A DNA stretch of 64,000 nt from Poriferisodalis sp965208925 (GCF_965208925.1 NZ_OZ242364.1:62001-126000), one strand, 5' to 3'; shown: positions 1 to 8,057, counted from the first letter of the stretch. Translations and numbers: made by a program. Notes: generated by a model not told the origin, from the sequence alone.

Positions 1-60
1 GATCCGCTCCACCAGCAACCGGCGCCCAGCGGGCGTCAAACGAGCATTAGCGTGAGACAT
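1..60 (-). CDS. IS481-family transposase, N-terminus only
   Basis: Twenty codons are visible from an ATG at 60, reading MSHANARLTPAGRRLLVERI. This is the characteristic opening of IS481-family DDE transposases, ahead of their helix-turn-helix. A purine-rich AGGAGGCTCG lies just before the ATG and acts as the ribosome binding site. The rest of the gene runs off the window. A decayed relative with the same opening (MSQDDTRLTPAERWLLVEQ) lies at 2504, so elements of this family sit on both sides of the antiviral deaminase gene. Confidence 0.8.
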   Translation of the reverse strand, partial: MSHANARLTPAGRRLLVERI

Positions 61-172
61 CGAGCCTCCTGATGTGATCGTGGATGTCCTCTCAGACACC
101 ACGCTCGCACAGGAGGCTCAACCCATCACCTGCTACCAACCTCTATGTCCAGAACACCTAACGGCCGACAGT
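1..172 (-). mobile_element. 5' end of an IS481-type insertion sequence, cut by the window edge
   Basis: The first 60 bases encode, on the minus strand, the start of an IS481-type transposase. The roughly 110 bases upstream of it, out to about position 172, look like the element's leader and terminal repeat (for example TGTCCAGAACACC near 148-160). The other end is outside the window, so the terminal inverted repeat and any target duplication cannot be confirmed, and the boundary at 172 is approximate. Confidence 0.5.
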
Positions 173-469
173 CTTGGTGGGGACTGATCGACGGAAACCA
201 ATTAGACGATGTCTCTTTGCGATCTATCCGACTCCGACGCAGATGTATTCTGGGCGCCCGCTCGGATGACTACAGACCTTGCTGCTGGTCCAAGGGAATC
301 TAATGGGCGTTCCTGCAATCGTCGCAAAGCTCTTTGGGCGAATGCTCGGTTCATATCACTCTTTGATTCCATTTGGTAATCCCCCTGTATTGTTCGACCA
401 AATTGCATTTCTTCTCGACTTGTACGACGTTGGCGGCAAAAGCTCTGTTGACGGTAACTTACGACACCG
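173..469. other. intergenic stretch without a recognisable gene
   Basis: This stretch between the IS end and the end of the deaminase gene is visibly richer in A+T than the rest of the window. Short open frames exist on both strands but none resembles a known family or has convincing codon use. It is probably spacer or decayed sequence at the edge of the accessory island. Confidence 0.4.
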
Positions 470-2119
470 CTATTTCCCTTTCGATGAGGATAGCACAAGT
501 GAGTCCAATTTTTCGGTAATGTCGAACGCTATGGCGAGCTCACGTTCCACTATGGTGCCTTCCGAGTAGTTCCTCACTTCTGGATGTGCTTGAGATCGGT
601 CGAAATCGACGAATTCGATACCGATCTTTCGGGTCGATGCCGTGAACGCGCGCGAGTACATCCGCGGCGCAATGCCAATGAACTGGTAGAAGGGCACCTT
701 GTCTGATGCGGTTCTAGGAGCGCCCGTCATTGATGGGGCAAGGTCGATAAGGTCACCGTACAACCGCTCAACGAGGCTCTTGGGATAAGGTTCAACATAG
801 TACACCTCCACGATCCCCGAGCCGACAATCAATTTTGCGCATTCGTGGCAAGGGAAAGTGGTGCAAAACAACTTGGCACCTTCCGTGCTTGTTCCAGACC
901 GGGCCGCGCCGACTATTGCAGCCTGTTCGGCATGTAGACATCGTATAAACTCGATTAGGTCCTTTGCGCGTATCTCATCGATCAACGAATCACCAGCATC
1001 ATTGTGTTCGGAAGCGGCTTTGAGCAGTTGTTCGCCGTTCATTTGACGGTAAGGCTTCTTGAGCCATTTGAACTTGACGAGCTTCTCAAGGAAATCCTGC
1101 ACTATCTGGCGTATGTACACAGGATTCGGGTCTTCCCTAAGTTGGAAATCGCGATAGTCGGGAGTGTGGCCTTCCCAGAACTGTCCTCCACCGGGCCTGG
1201 GTACCTCGTTGGTGCCCGTCACGACAGGCATACCGAGGGCTGTCACTAGAGCGGCCCCAACTTGGCGCCCCGGCGCAGAAGAACGAAGCGCCGCATGTTG
1301 CGCCGCTTGCATCGCCTCCTCGTGCGGAGTCGGCGTCAGGAATGGATGACCGAACAAGGCATCCACGAAACGATCAATGTCTCTGGACAAATTCATGCCG
1401 ATGTCGCCTGGGACAAAGACATCGGACATAGCGTACGTGTCCCTGACATTTTGCCCGAAATATGGATCGGATGTATCGGCTTCATCCCTAGCGATCAACT
1501 CCTCAGCCTTTGCAGTAGGAGTATTCTCCAAGCCCAGAGATCGAACAAGCTCTCTGCGCCTGTCCCCTCGACTGCTTACGACCGCCACTAGAGAGAACGC
1601 TTGACCATACACATTACGCAAAAGATCGACTTCGTCAGGGTGCTTTAGACTCTTGAGGAGATAGACAACCGGCTGACGCTTTTGAATGAAGTTGCCTTCT
1701 TCCGATGCCGGACTTTGATCGAGAAGTCCATCTGCATCGAGATCACCGGATTCGGAACCTGCCTCTTCCCGCAGCTCTCGCAGACGTGCGATCTCCTGTA
1801 TTGCAAGCACAGCCATCGCGGACCCGGTCTTGACATCTCGTCGCAATTGATCGCCGGCGTTCATCCGCTTGATGTAGTACTCAACCGACCTCTCGACAGG
1901 CAGGTCACCTAACGGTTTGTAGTCGAGACCATCCAAGAGTTTGCTGACATCAATGACCTCAGTTCTGTAACCGAACCGTTGATGCGATGTTCGAAACGCA
2001 TCGATAATGCGCGTCCACTCGGTCCCGATCGCACCCACCAATCCGAGTACCAGATCATGACGCTGAGGTTCTCGATCAAGAAGTTCCGCGTAAGCCAGCG
2101 AAGAGCTGCCGTTGCGCAT
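470..2119 (-). CDS. AvcD-like antiviral deoxycytidylate deaminase
   Basis: The 549-residue protein has two parts. The N-terminus holds a degenerate P-loop/kinase-like region (LVLGLVGAIGTEW, about residues 23-35, then a RFGYRTEVIDVS strand). The C-terminus is a zinc cytidine/dCMP deaminase with H396-A-E398 and P423-C424-H-E-C427. This is the architecture of AvcD and of the defensive dCTP deaminases, which deaminate dCMP/dCTP during phage infection and starve the phage of dC nucleotides. The ATG at 2119 is chosen because conserved sequence begins just after it. The frame stays open upstream to 2746, but that part is Arg/Ser-rich and reads back through the transposase remnant, so it is not coding. 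Base composition is lower in G+C than its surroundings, consistent with transfer. Confidence 0.85.
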   Translation of the reverse strand: MRNGSSSLAYAELLDREPQRHDLVLGLVGAIGTEWTRIIDAFRTSHQRFGYRTEVIDVSKLLDGLDYKPLGDLPVERSVEYYIKRMNAGDQLRRDVKTGSAMAVLAIQEIARLRELREEAGSESGDLDADGLLDQSPASEEGNFIQKRQPVVYLLKSLKHPDEVDLLRNVYGQAFSLVAVVSSRGDRRRELVRSLGLENTPTAKAEELIARDEADTSDPYFGQNVRDTYAMSDVFVPGDIGMNLSRDIDRFVDALFGHPFLTPTPHEEAMQAAQHAALRSSAPGRQVGAALVTALGMPVVTGTNEVPRPGGGQFWEGHTPDYRDFQLREDPNPVYIRQIVQDFLEKLVKFKWLKKPYRQMNGEQLLKAASEHNDAGDSLIDEIRAKDLIEFIRCLHAEQAAIVGAARSGTSTEGAKLFCTTFPCHECAKLIVGSGIVEVYYVEPYPKSLVERLYGDLIDLAPSMTGAPRTASDKVPFYQFIGIAPRMYSRAFTASTRKIGIEFVDFDRSQAHPEVRNYSEGTIVERELAIAFDITEKLDSLVLSSSKGK

Positions 2120-2503
2120 CTCATGGGGGGCACTTGACCCACTTGTCGCCGCCGGGCGGGAAAGACCACGAGCTTGGCCGGCTCTGCGGGACGGAGTTTG
2201 ACCCCTCAGCGTTCGCCGACCAGAGCCTCGCTGGCGAGGCAATGGCAGGCGCCCCCGCAAGAGACCGCTCTCGGAGAACATCAAGGACCCAGAACGTAAC
2301 CGTGTCAGCGCCAAGCAGCGCGGATAGGTAGCGCAAGTCTGTCCCAGAAAGTGACGCATGGCGTCGCACCGTCGTTCCCTGCTCGGCAGGTGAGGGTGTC
2401 GGCGACACGAACATCGAGCCTGCCGCCACGCAACAGCGTGACGGCTCGAGCCTCGTGTCGAAGCCTGACGCTTGAGTCGACTACCACGACGACAGGACAC
2501 TCG
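2120..2503 (-). promoter_or_regulatory. 384-bp leader upstream of the avcD-like gene
   Basis: There is no supported gene between the deaminase start and the transposase remnant. In Vibrio cholerae the antiviral deaminase is preceded by a small inhibitory RNA, AvcI. This leader is long enough for an equivalent and contains a perfect 6-bp stem with a 4-base loop at 2225-2240 (GCCTCG, CTGG, CGAGGC on the plus strand). The hairpin is directly visible. A regulatory RNA role is inference from the known AvcID arrangement. Confidence 0.3.
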
Positions 2504-2945
2504 ATGTCTCAAGATGACACTCGCTTGACGCCCGCTGAGCGGTGGTTGCTGGTCGAGCAAGCCGAGACCGGCACTGCCTAGTCCGTCATGGGCCGCCAGA
2601 TGGACCTGCTCCGGGGCACCGTGCAGCAGTGATGGGATCGCTTTCGGTCCGAGGGTGAGGTGGATCTGGTTGACCGTTCCAACCAGCGGCATCGCTGTCC
2701 TCGGTGGGTCGCCGCGAGTACCGAGGATCGAATCCACGGCCAGCACTGCTCGAGCAAGCGAGGCTCGGGAACTACCGAAATGGGCGGGGACTCGGGCGAT
2801 TCTGGCGCCTGCGCATCGGTGCCAAGATCGGCCAAGTCATGCCGAATTGGTCCTCCGAACGGGATCGACAGATGTCGTCCGGCCAATGCTGGGCCCATCG
2901 ACTTCGGGACCCGAACGAGTGAGCTCGACTACATGCCAAACGTGA
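2504..2945 (+). pseudogene. decayed IS481-family transposase
   Basis: An ATG at 2504 opens a frame reading MSQDDTRLTPAERWLLVEQ, the IS481 transposase N-terminus. A TAG stop follows at 2579. The same frame continues with recognisable homology through a second stop, a TGA in place of the Trp of the usual KWWDRF motif: WDRFRSEGEVDLVDRS and then a HRCPR motif, ending near EDRI. Beyond about 2740 homology is weaker and frame changes seem needed (a SELDYMP-like stretch near 2930). No DDE catalytic core remains. The copy is clearly non-functional. Confidence 0.75.
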
Positions 2946-2985
2946 TGACGTATCGGCACGTTGATGTTCCGGCGAGAATGCTGAG

Positions 2986-3462
2986 ATGGCTCGTAGAAGA
3001 CGGCCGGCACGACGCAGTGGCGCTTCGTCGGGATCCGACGGCCAGACGACAGCGCAAGCGGAGGAGTGGGCACGCACGAGACAGGGCGCGAGGTCGGGCC
3101 GCGGTTTCCACTTTCAAGATGCGGTTGGGGCATGGCTGGCTTCGCTGGTTGCGTCAGCGGCGATTGATGCTCGCGTTCTTGTGCCGGAAGGCTTCGAGGA
3201 CATGTCGCTTGAGGGGGATCGGCCGAGGTATGTCCAGATCAAGTCCCGCGTCGAGAAGCGTGGTCGCTTCTCGATCAGCGAAACATGCGGGCATGTGCTG
3301 CATGCGTGGGATTGGCACGTCGATCGCGCTGAGCCCGCTGCGTCACTTGTGGTTGTCCTGGAACGCGGCATTGAGGGCGAGGTTGAATTCAAGGAGTTCG
3401 ATCGGCCGCTAGCGGAGTCCTTGCGGAGCGACTCGCAGCCACGCGGACAGCGGCAGCCGTGA
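2986..3462 (+). CDS. Cap4-like PD-(D/E)XK nuclease domain protein, probably a truncated defence effector
   Basis: The 158-residue product has a basic, low-complexity first 35 residues followed by GRGFHFQDAVGAWL (39-52), VPEGFEDMSLEG (67-78) and VQIKSR (83-88). The order G-x-x-F-x-x-Q, then E-D, then Q-x-K is that of the dsDNA nuclease domain found at the N-terminus of Cap4 effectors and of some large STAND/NTPase defence proteins; E71/D72, Q84 and K86 would be the active-site residues. Those proteins are normally several times longer and carry a sensor or ATPase part. Here the frame stops right after the nuclease region with a non-conserved tail. It is either a standalone nuclease or, more likely, a remnant. 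Confidence 0.5.
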   Translation: MARRRRPARRSGASSGSDGQTTAQAEEWARTRQGARSGRGFHFQDAVGAWLASLVASAAIDARVLVPEGFEDMSLEGDRPRYVQIKSRVEKRGRFSISETCGHVLHAWDWHVDRAEPAASLVVVLERGIEGEVEFKEFDRPLAESLRSDSQPRGQRQP

Positions 3463-3747
3463 GCGGCTAGTCCTGCAACCGGTCGTCGTGCGAATCTCGT
3501 CGCTGTTGCGTCTCGAACAAGCACTGCAGATGGGTCAACCCGTCCAATTCGGCACCCATTCTCGACTCGCAGCGGGTGCAGCCAAGCTGACAGCGATACC
3601 CTTTCTGACCTGCGAGTTCGCACTGTCCTTTGTGGAGCTCAACGCTCAGATTTGTGCAGCTCAGGCTTATCGCCAGAATTGCACGGTCTGACCTGCAGGA
3701 ACTATCTGGCCGACAGCCCACCGCTCGGCGGCACGAAGGGACACGCC

Positions 3748-4179
3748 ATGCGCCCGATGAGCAACTCTGGGGCGTTGGAGTTCCTGGCCGAGGGCTCGAG
3801 GACGGGCAAGCTGGCATGGGTGGCAGCCGACGGGCGACCCCACGTTGCGCCGATCTGGTTCATCGTCGAAGACGGCGACCTGCTCTTCGCTACCGGTGCA
3901 CGCAGCGGCAAAGCGCTTGCCATGGCTCGCGAGCCTCGTGTCTCGCTGGTGGTCGACACTGAGACGCCGCCCTACGCGTTCGTGAAGGTGGACGGGGTGG
4001 TCGAGATCTCCACAGACCTGGACGAGATCCGGCGAGTATCCACGCTGGCCGGCGGCCGCTACATGGGCGCAGACCAGGCCGAGGCGTTCGGCGAGCGGAA
4101 CTCCGGCCCGGGCGAGTGCCTGATACGACTGCGTCCGACCAGCATCACCGGCGTCGACGGAGTCGCTGACTGGGATTGA
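3748..4179 (+). CDS. pyridoxamine 5'-phosphate oxidase-fold protein, probably F420-dependent
   Basis: The 143-residue protein shows the split-barrel flavin/F420-binding pattern: GKLAWVAADGRPHVAPIWF (20-38), a DLLFATGARSGKALAM strand-helix that normally binds cofactor phosphate, and a C-terminal strand ECLIRLRPTSITG. Actinobacterial members of this type often use F420 rather than FMN, which fits the F420 genes near 57-58.7 kb. Start at the ATG of 3748, preceded by a GAAGGG ribosome binding site. The substrate cannot be told from sequence. Confidence 0.8.
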   Translation: MRPMSNSGALEFLAEGSRTGKLAWVAADGRPHVAPIWFIVEDGDLLFATGARSGKALAMAREPRVSLVVDTETPPYAFVKVDGVVEISTDLDEIRRVSTLAGGRYMGADQAEAFGERNSGPGECLIRLRPTSITGVDGVADWD

Positions 4180-4486
4180 CAACAGCCGGCGCCCGTCAGC
4201 GCCAAGCAGGTGCAATGCGGGCGGGCCAGGCATCGGCGTTCAGGGCGGCGGCGCCGCGATCCGCCTAGCGAGGTAACTGCCGCGAGCATGGCGTGGCACT
4301 AGAGTCCGGCGCATGCCACAAATGAGGCTAATCGATGACTTCTATGTGCCAAATTTGTGCCAACGCTCGATACCGGCGCTGAGCGGTTCCGTCTGCATCT
4401 GGGTCACGCGACTCCGGGCGGCTGGCGACGTCCCAACCGCGAGCGTCGTGGCTTCACTGACCCAACGGCACCAGTAGGTCGCGAGC
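4180..4486. other. intergenic region before the permease
   Basis: These 307 bases separate the PPOX-fold gene from the permease. Apart from the 29-bp repeat copy and the short SDR-like tail it encodes on the minus strand, no gene is visible. The stretch 4310-4370 is locally A+T-richer and could hold the permease promoter, but no clear -35/-10 pair can be assigned. Confidence 0.4.
4221..4249. repeat. 29-bp direct repeat, left copy
   Basis: These 29 bases are identical to 8057-8085. Read on the minus strand they encode the ALNADAWPA end of the SDR protein at 8017-8814, and at this copy the frame continues seven codons (RIAPAWR) to a TGA at 4196-4198. Removal of the DNA between the repeats would therefore leave an SDR gene with this alternative ending. 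The two copies bracket the permease, the LuxR regulator and the small membrane gene. Confidence 0.85.
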
Positions 4487-6937
4487 GTGTCGCTTCTTCG
4501 TTTGCGCTGGTCTCTGCGGGAAGGACGCAGGCGCTGGATCCAGATCGTCGGCGTGGCCTTCACGCTCGCCATCGGCATCGGCAGTTACGCCGGACCCGCC
4601 AGTGCCATCGACTGGCGGCTCGACGCGACCGAAGCGAGCCTCGATTTCACCAACATGTACGACCTGCGGGCGACGGTCAGCGAGGGCGGCGACGTGCCTG
4701 CGGGCGCTCTCGCGCGGCTTGCCAGAGCTATCGACGGCATCGACGAGTACAGCGAGCGCCTAGTCGTGGACATGCAGGTCGAGACGATCGCGGACGGCGA
4801 AGAGCTGCTCGCGCATGGGCGCATCATCGGCGTCGAGCCGATCAACGGGGGGGGGGGGGTAAATCGCGTTGAGGTCATCAAGGGCGACGGCTTGCCCGAG
4901 TCGGCGGCGGACGAACCCCGCGTCTTGATCGAGTCGAAATTTGCCCGCTATCACGGCTTACCAGACAGCGGCACACTGACCGTCGGAGGCGATACCCGCG
5001 TCGAGTTCGTCGGCCACGCCACATCGCCGGAGTACTTCCTGATCGTCGAGGGAGACGGTTCGCTCGGTCAGTCCAACTTTGTTGCGCTCTTCGCCCCGCT
5101 GGCAACGGCGCAAAACCTCTCGGGCCGCTCCGGCGCGGTGAACGACCTGGTCGTGACGCTGGAACCCGGTGCCGATGCCGACGCAGTGCGGCGGGAGTTG
5201 GTCGATGCCGCAGCGTCACTGGCCGCGATGCCGCTGGATGTGATCACCCGTGATGAGACGCCGTCATACATCGGATTGGTCAACGCCCCCGCGGCCGACC
5301 AGGACTTCGCCGGTGCCATGGCGCTCTTGCTGTTCGTCGGCGCCGGTTTCGCTGCGCTGAACTTCTCCTCACGGATGGTGGAGGCCCAGCGGCGAGAGAT
5401 CGGCGTATCGATGGCGCTCGGTGAGGCTCCGAGGTCGATCGCCATGCGGCCGGTGCTCATCGGTGTCCAGATCGGCGTTCTCGGCGTCATCGGGGGCGTC
5501 GCATTGGGCTTCCTGCTCTCCAGCCAGGCTGTGGCGGTCGCCGAAGCGGCGTTCACCTACCCGGTCTTCGAGCAGCCGTTCAAGCTGGGCATCTATGCGC
5601 GGGCTGCCGCGATCGGCTTCGCTGTGCCGCTCCTCGCGGTGCTGTGGCCGGTGCTGCGCGCTGTCCGGGTCCGACCGGTGGAAGCGATCCGGTCGGGCCA
5701 TCTGGCATCTCGAGGCGGCAGCCTGGGCCCGGTCATCAGTCGCGTGCCGCTGCCCGGCCGCAGCCTGGCGCGCATGCCGTTCCGCAACCTGCTGCGCACG
5801 CCTCGCCGTACGTTCATGACGCTGCTGACGTTCTCCATAGGGCTGGCGACGTTGTTCACCATCGTGGGGTTCAGCAGTTCCTTTGCCGCGACCTTCGATC
5901 GGGGCAATCAAGAACTGCTCGGGAACGATCCCGAGCGCTTCATGATTCGGCTCGATTCCCTCTACCCCGTCGATTCGCCGCAAGTGCAGGGCGCGCTCAC
6001 CGATCCGACGGTGCAGCTCGGCGAGCCGGCACTAGTGCTCGGGGCGAGAGTCGTCGCCGGCGAGCCCGACGCTGACGACGGCGAGCCGACGCAGCTGGAT
6101 CTTGTGGTCCGTTTCGTGGACTTCGGCAGCACCGTGTGGACGCCGACGACTTCACAGGGAACGCCGCCTGCGGGAGCGCCGGGCATCGTGCTCGCCGACA
6201 AGGCCGCGCAAGACCTGGGCGTGGAAGTCGGCGACGGGGTGATGCTGACGCACCCCGCCCAGGTCGACGGAGTCTTCGCCCACAGCACACGCACCGTGCC
6301 GATCGCCGCGATCCATCCGCATCCGCTGAGGCTCAACGCCTACATGGACCTCTCGCAGGCATCGACGTGGGGCCTCGGGGGCCTCGCCAACATCGTGACC
6401 GGCGTGCCGGCCGACGGCAGCAGCCTGAACGACGTGAAACGGTCGCTGTTCGGCAGCGGCAACGGCGTCGCTCGCGTGCAGGGCCTGGACGAATCGTTCC
6501 AGTCGGTCGAGGACTCCCTCGATCAGGTCGCGGGCTTCTTCATCGTCTTCCGGGGCTTTGTGGTGCTGCTGCTGCTGCTCATCGCGTTCAACACCGCCAG
6601 CATCAACGCAGACGAACGCGCCCGCGACCACGCGACGATGTTCGCCTACGGCGTTCCCGTTCGGCGGGTCATCGCCAACCTCTCGATGGAGGGATTGCTG
6701 CTCTGCGCGGCAGCCGCTGTGCTCGGCGTTCTGCTCGGCTATGCGCTGCTGCTGTGGATGGTGCTGTATCTGATGCCGACGGCCATTCCCGAGATCGGGC
6801 CGCTCGTATCGGTCAACCCAATAGAGATGGCGCTGTACTTCGCCGTCGCGCTCATCGCAGTTGCGTTGGCACCCGTATTCTCGGCGCGCAAGATGACCAA
6901 GATGTCCATACCGGGCACGCTGCGCGTCATGGAGTAG
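4487..6937 (+). CDS. FtsX/MacB-family ABC transporter permease
   Basis: The 816-residue membrane protein has two FtsX-like permease units: an N-terminal helix (about 17-36), a large extracytoplasmic domain, helices near 277-295, 323-346 and 373-390, a second N-terminal-type helix at 443-465, another external domain, and helices near 684-706, 737-763 and 781-798. This is the layout of lipoprotein/macrolide/peptide-export permeases that pair with an ATPase; no ATPase gene is adjacent. GTG start at 4487. Residues 121-124 are four glycines encoded by a run of 13 G. The gene ends four bases from the end of the convergent LuxR gene. Confidence 0.85.
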   Translation: MSLLRLRWSLREGRRRWIQIVGVAFTLAIGIGSYAGPASAIDWRLDATEASLDFTNMYDLRATVSEGGDVPAGALARLARAIDGIDEYSERLVVDMQVETIADGEELLAHGRIIGVEPINGGGGVNRVEVIKGDGLPESAADEPRVLIESKFARYHGLPDSGTLTVGGDTRVEFVGHATSPEYFLIVEGDGSLGQSNFVALFAPLATAQNLSGRSGAVNDLVVTLEPGADADAVRRELVDAAASLAAMPLDVITRDETPSYIGLVNAPAADQDFAGAMALLLFVGAGFAALNFSSRMVEAQRREIGVSMALGEAPRSIAMRPVLIGVQIGVLGVIGGVALGFLLSSQAVAVAEAAFTYPVFEQPFKLGIYARAAAIGFAVPLLAVLWPVLRAVRVRPVEAIRSGHLASRGGSLGPVISRVPLPGRSLARMPFRNLLRTPRRTFMTLLTFSIGLATLFTIVGFSSSFAATFDRGNQELLGNDPERFMIRLDSLYPVDSPQVQGALTDPTVQLGEPALVLGARVVAGEPDADDGEPTQLDLVVRFVDFGSTVWTPTTSQGTPPAGAPGIVLADKAAQDLGVEVGDGVMLTHPAQVDGVFAHSTRTVPIAAIHPHPLRLNAYMDLSQASTWGLGGLANIVTGVPADGSSLNDVKRSLFGSGNGVARVQGLDESFQSVEDSLDQVAGFFIVFRGFVVLLLLLIAFNTASINADERARDHATMFAYGVPVRRVIANLSMEGLLLCAAAAVLGVLLGYALLLWMVLYLMPTAIPEIGPLVSVNPIEMALYFAVALIAVALAPVFSARKMTKMSIPGTLRVME
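4847..4859 (+). repeat. G13 homopolymer tract inside the permease gene
   Basis: Thirteen consecutive G on the coding strand encode Gly121-Gly124 plus the first base of Val125. Gain or loss of one base shifts the frame early in the first external domain, so the tract could act as a slippage switch. A second G13 tract lies in the neighbouring regulator. Confidence 0.9.
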
Positions 6938-6941
6938 TCGG

Positions 6942-7601
6942 CTAGAGAACGCCGTGGTGCATGGCAGTCACGACTGCTTCGAGCTTGGTCTTGGCTCCGA
7001 GCTTTCTTCGGAAGCTGCGGACGTGATTGCGGACGGTGTGGATGCTGATATCCAGGTCGCGGGCGATGCGGTCGGAGCTGTGACCCGCCGCAACCAGCCG
7101 CAGTATCTCGGTCTCGCGAGCCGAGAGCTTCGGTGCAGGCGCAGTCGTTCCGGATTCGCCGGCTGCTGCTGACGTTGCAGTCAGCTCCGGCGAGGTGCCG
7201 TGGGCGTCGCCTGGCACCGCGTGTCGTTGCGGCTGCACCTCTCCGACCGGTTCGTCAAAGAGGTGCAGCCGCAGCTCCGCGTGCTCAGTGTGGCCGGCGA
7301 CAGTGAGCGTCGTGACACTGAGCCGCCGGTGCTCGCCAGACGCGCCCGGGATCGAAACAGTGCGCGGCTCCAGATATCGACCGCCTTCGGATTCGCGCGG
7401 TGCCGGTGGATGCGACCCCCCCCCCCCCGGGGATTGGGTCAGCCGCAAACCGAGCATCTGTCCCGCAGTGCTCCCGAGGATTTGCTCCGCTCGCCGGTTC
7501 CAGAACACCACGGTGCCGTCAGCTGTCGTTGCACAGGCACCGAAGCGCGAGACGGCGAGTAAGGCGAAGATGTCATCCCGTGTCACCGGAACGGTCATCA
7601 C
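6942..7601 (-). CDS. PAS-LuxR transcriptional regulator
   Basis: The 219-residue protein has an N-terminal PAS-like sensor (VSRFGACATTADGTVVFWNR then RAEQILG, residues 18-44) and a C-terminal LuxR helix-turn-helix (LSARETEILRLVAAG then SSDRIARDLDISIHTVRNHV). It lacks a receiver domain, so it probably senses a small ligand or redox state through the PAS fold. Two ATG codons open the frame (7601 and 7598). It converges with the permease, and the shared 29-bp-repeat cassette suggests it may regulate that gene. Gly59-Gly62 within the PAS region are encoded by a G13 run. Confidence 0.85.
   Translation of the reverse strand: MMTVPVTRDDIFALLAVSRFGACATTADGTVVFWNRRAEQILGSTAGQMLGLRLTQSPGGGGSHPPAPRESEGGRYLEPRTVSIPGASGEHRRLSVTTLTVAGHTEHAELRLHLFDEPVGEVQPQRHAVPGDAHGTSPELTATSAAAGESGTTAPAPKLSARETEILRLVAAGHSSDRIARDLDISIHTVRNHVRSFRRKLGAKTKLEAVVTAMHHGVL
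7416..7428 (-). repeat. G13 homopolymer tract inside the LuxR gene
   Basis: Thirteen C on the plus strand are thirteen G on the coding strand of the regulator, spanning the last base of Pro58 and Gly59-62. Slippage would abolish the helix-turn-helix downstream. Length and strand sense match the tract in the permease gene. Confidence 0.9.
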
Positions 7602-7670
7602 TGGTCCCCCGAACCCCTCTTCGGTGCTGAGCGCTGCGACAGACCGCTAGCCGCTGGCCTGAAGATGCGC

Positions 7671-7688
7671 GTCATATGTGTCATATGA
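7671..7688. promoter_or_regulatory. tandem GTCATATG direct repeat in an A+T-rich divergent promoter region
   Basis: Two adjacent 9-base units (GTCATATGT, GTCATATGA), each holding the palindrome CATATG, lie between the divergent LuxR gene and the small membrane gene. The following bases to about 7805 contain several more TATG/ATATG elements and are much richer in A+T than neighbouring DNA. This looks like a promoter/operator region, possibly for autoregulation by the LuxR protein. The role is inferred. Confidence 0.4.
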
Positions 7689-7829
7689 GTGTCGCTGTGC
7701 CCATTGAGTATGACAGCAATATGCCGGCAGAGCCTTCCCCCGCCTTGGGACGGAATATGAAACACCACAAACATGGTATGTATATGACTCGAATATGCTA
7801 TACATGCGGCTTGGGCGGAGAGGCTGAGC

Positions 7830-8057
7830 TTGAACGCGATCAGGGGCTATTTCGTCGTCACGCTGTGGCGAGCAATCTTGAAGCTCATCACCATCGCTGT
7901 CTTGGGCGCTGTCTGGGCCGCGAACCCAGACAGTTCGCTCGCGATGGGAACGTTCATTGGGGCGAGCGTTCTTTGGATCGTCGACGGCTGTGATCACGGC
8001 ATCGACACGATTCGCATCAGGAAACGGCGGGCGAAGGCCTCGAGCCCCGCGGGCTAG
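7830..8057 (+). CDS. small two-helix membrane protein
   Basis: A TTG at 7830 follows a GGAGAGG ribosome binding site with good spacing and opens a 75-codon frame. The product has two likely membrane segments (about 14-30, LKLITIAVLGAVWAA; and 37-52, LAMGTFIGASVLWIV) and a basic, Arg/Lys-rich tail. I do not recognise the family. It lies just inside the right-hand 29-bp repeat and overlaps the 3' end of the convergent SDR gene by about 40 bases. Confidence 0.5.
   Translation: MNAIRGYFVVTLWRAILKLITIAVLGAVWAANPDSSLAMGTFIGASVLWIVDGCDHGIDTIRIRKRRAKASSPAG

Noticed and set aside
202..498. 98-codon minus-strand frame after the deaminase gene
   Set aside because: No recognisable family, starts inside the deaminase, and codon use is not convincing.
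2120..2746. N-terminal extension of the deaminase frame (about 209 codons)
   Set aside because: Arg/Ser/Pro-rich without any domain and runs through the transposase remnant on the other strand; homology begins at the ATG of 2119.
3467..3643. Cys/His-containing minus-strand frame (CELAGQKGYRCQLGCTRC)
   Set aside because: It looks protein-like and could be a decayed zinc-finger fragment, but there is no ATG, GTG or TTG start at a sensible place and no family match.
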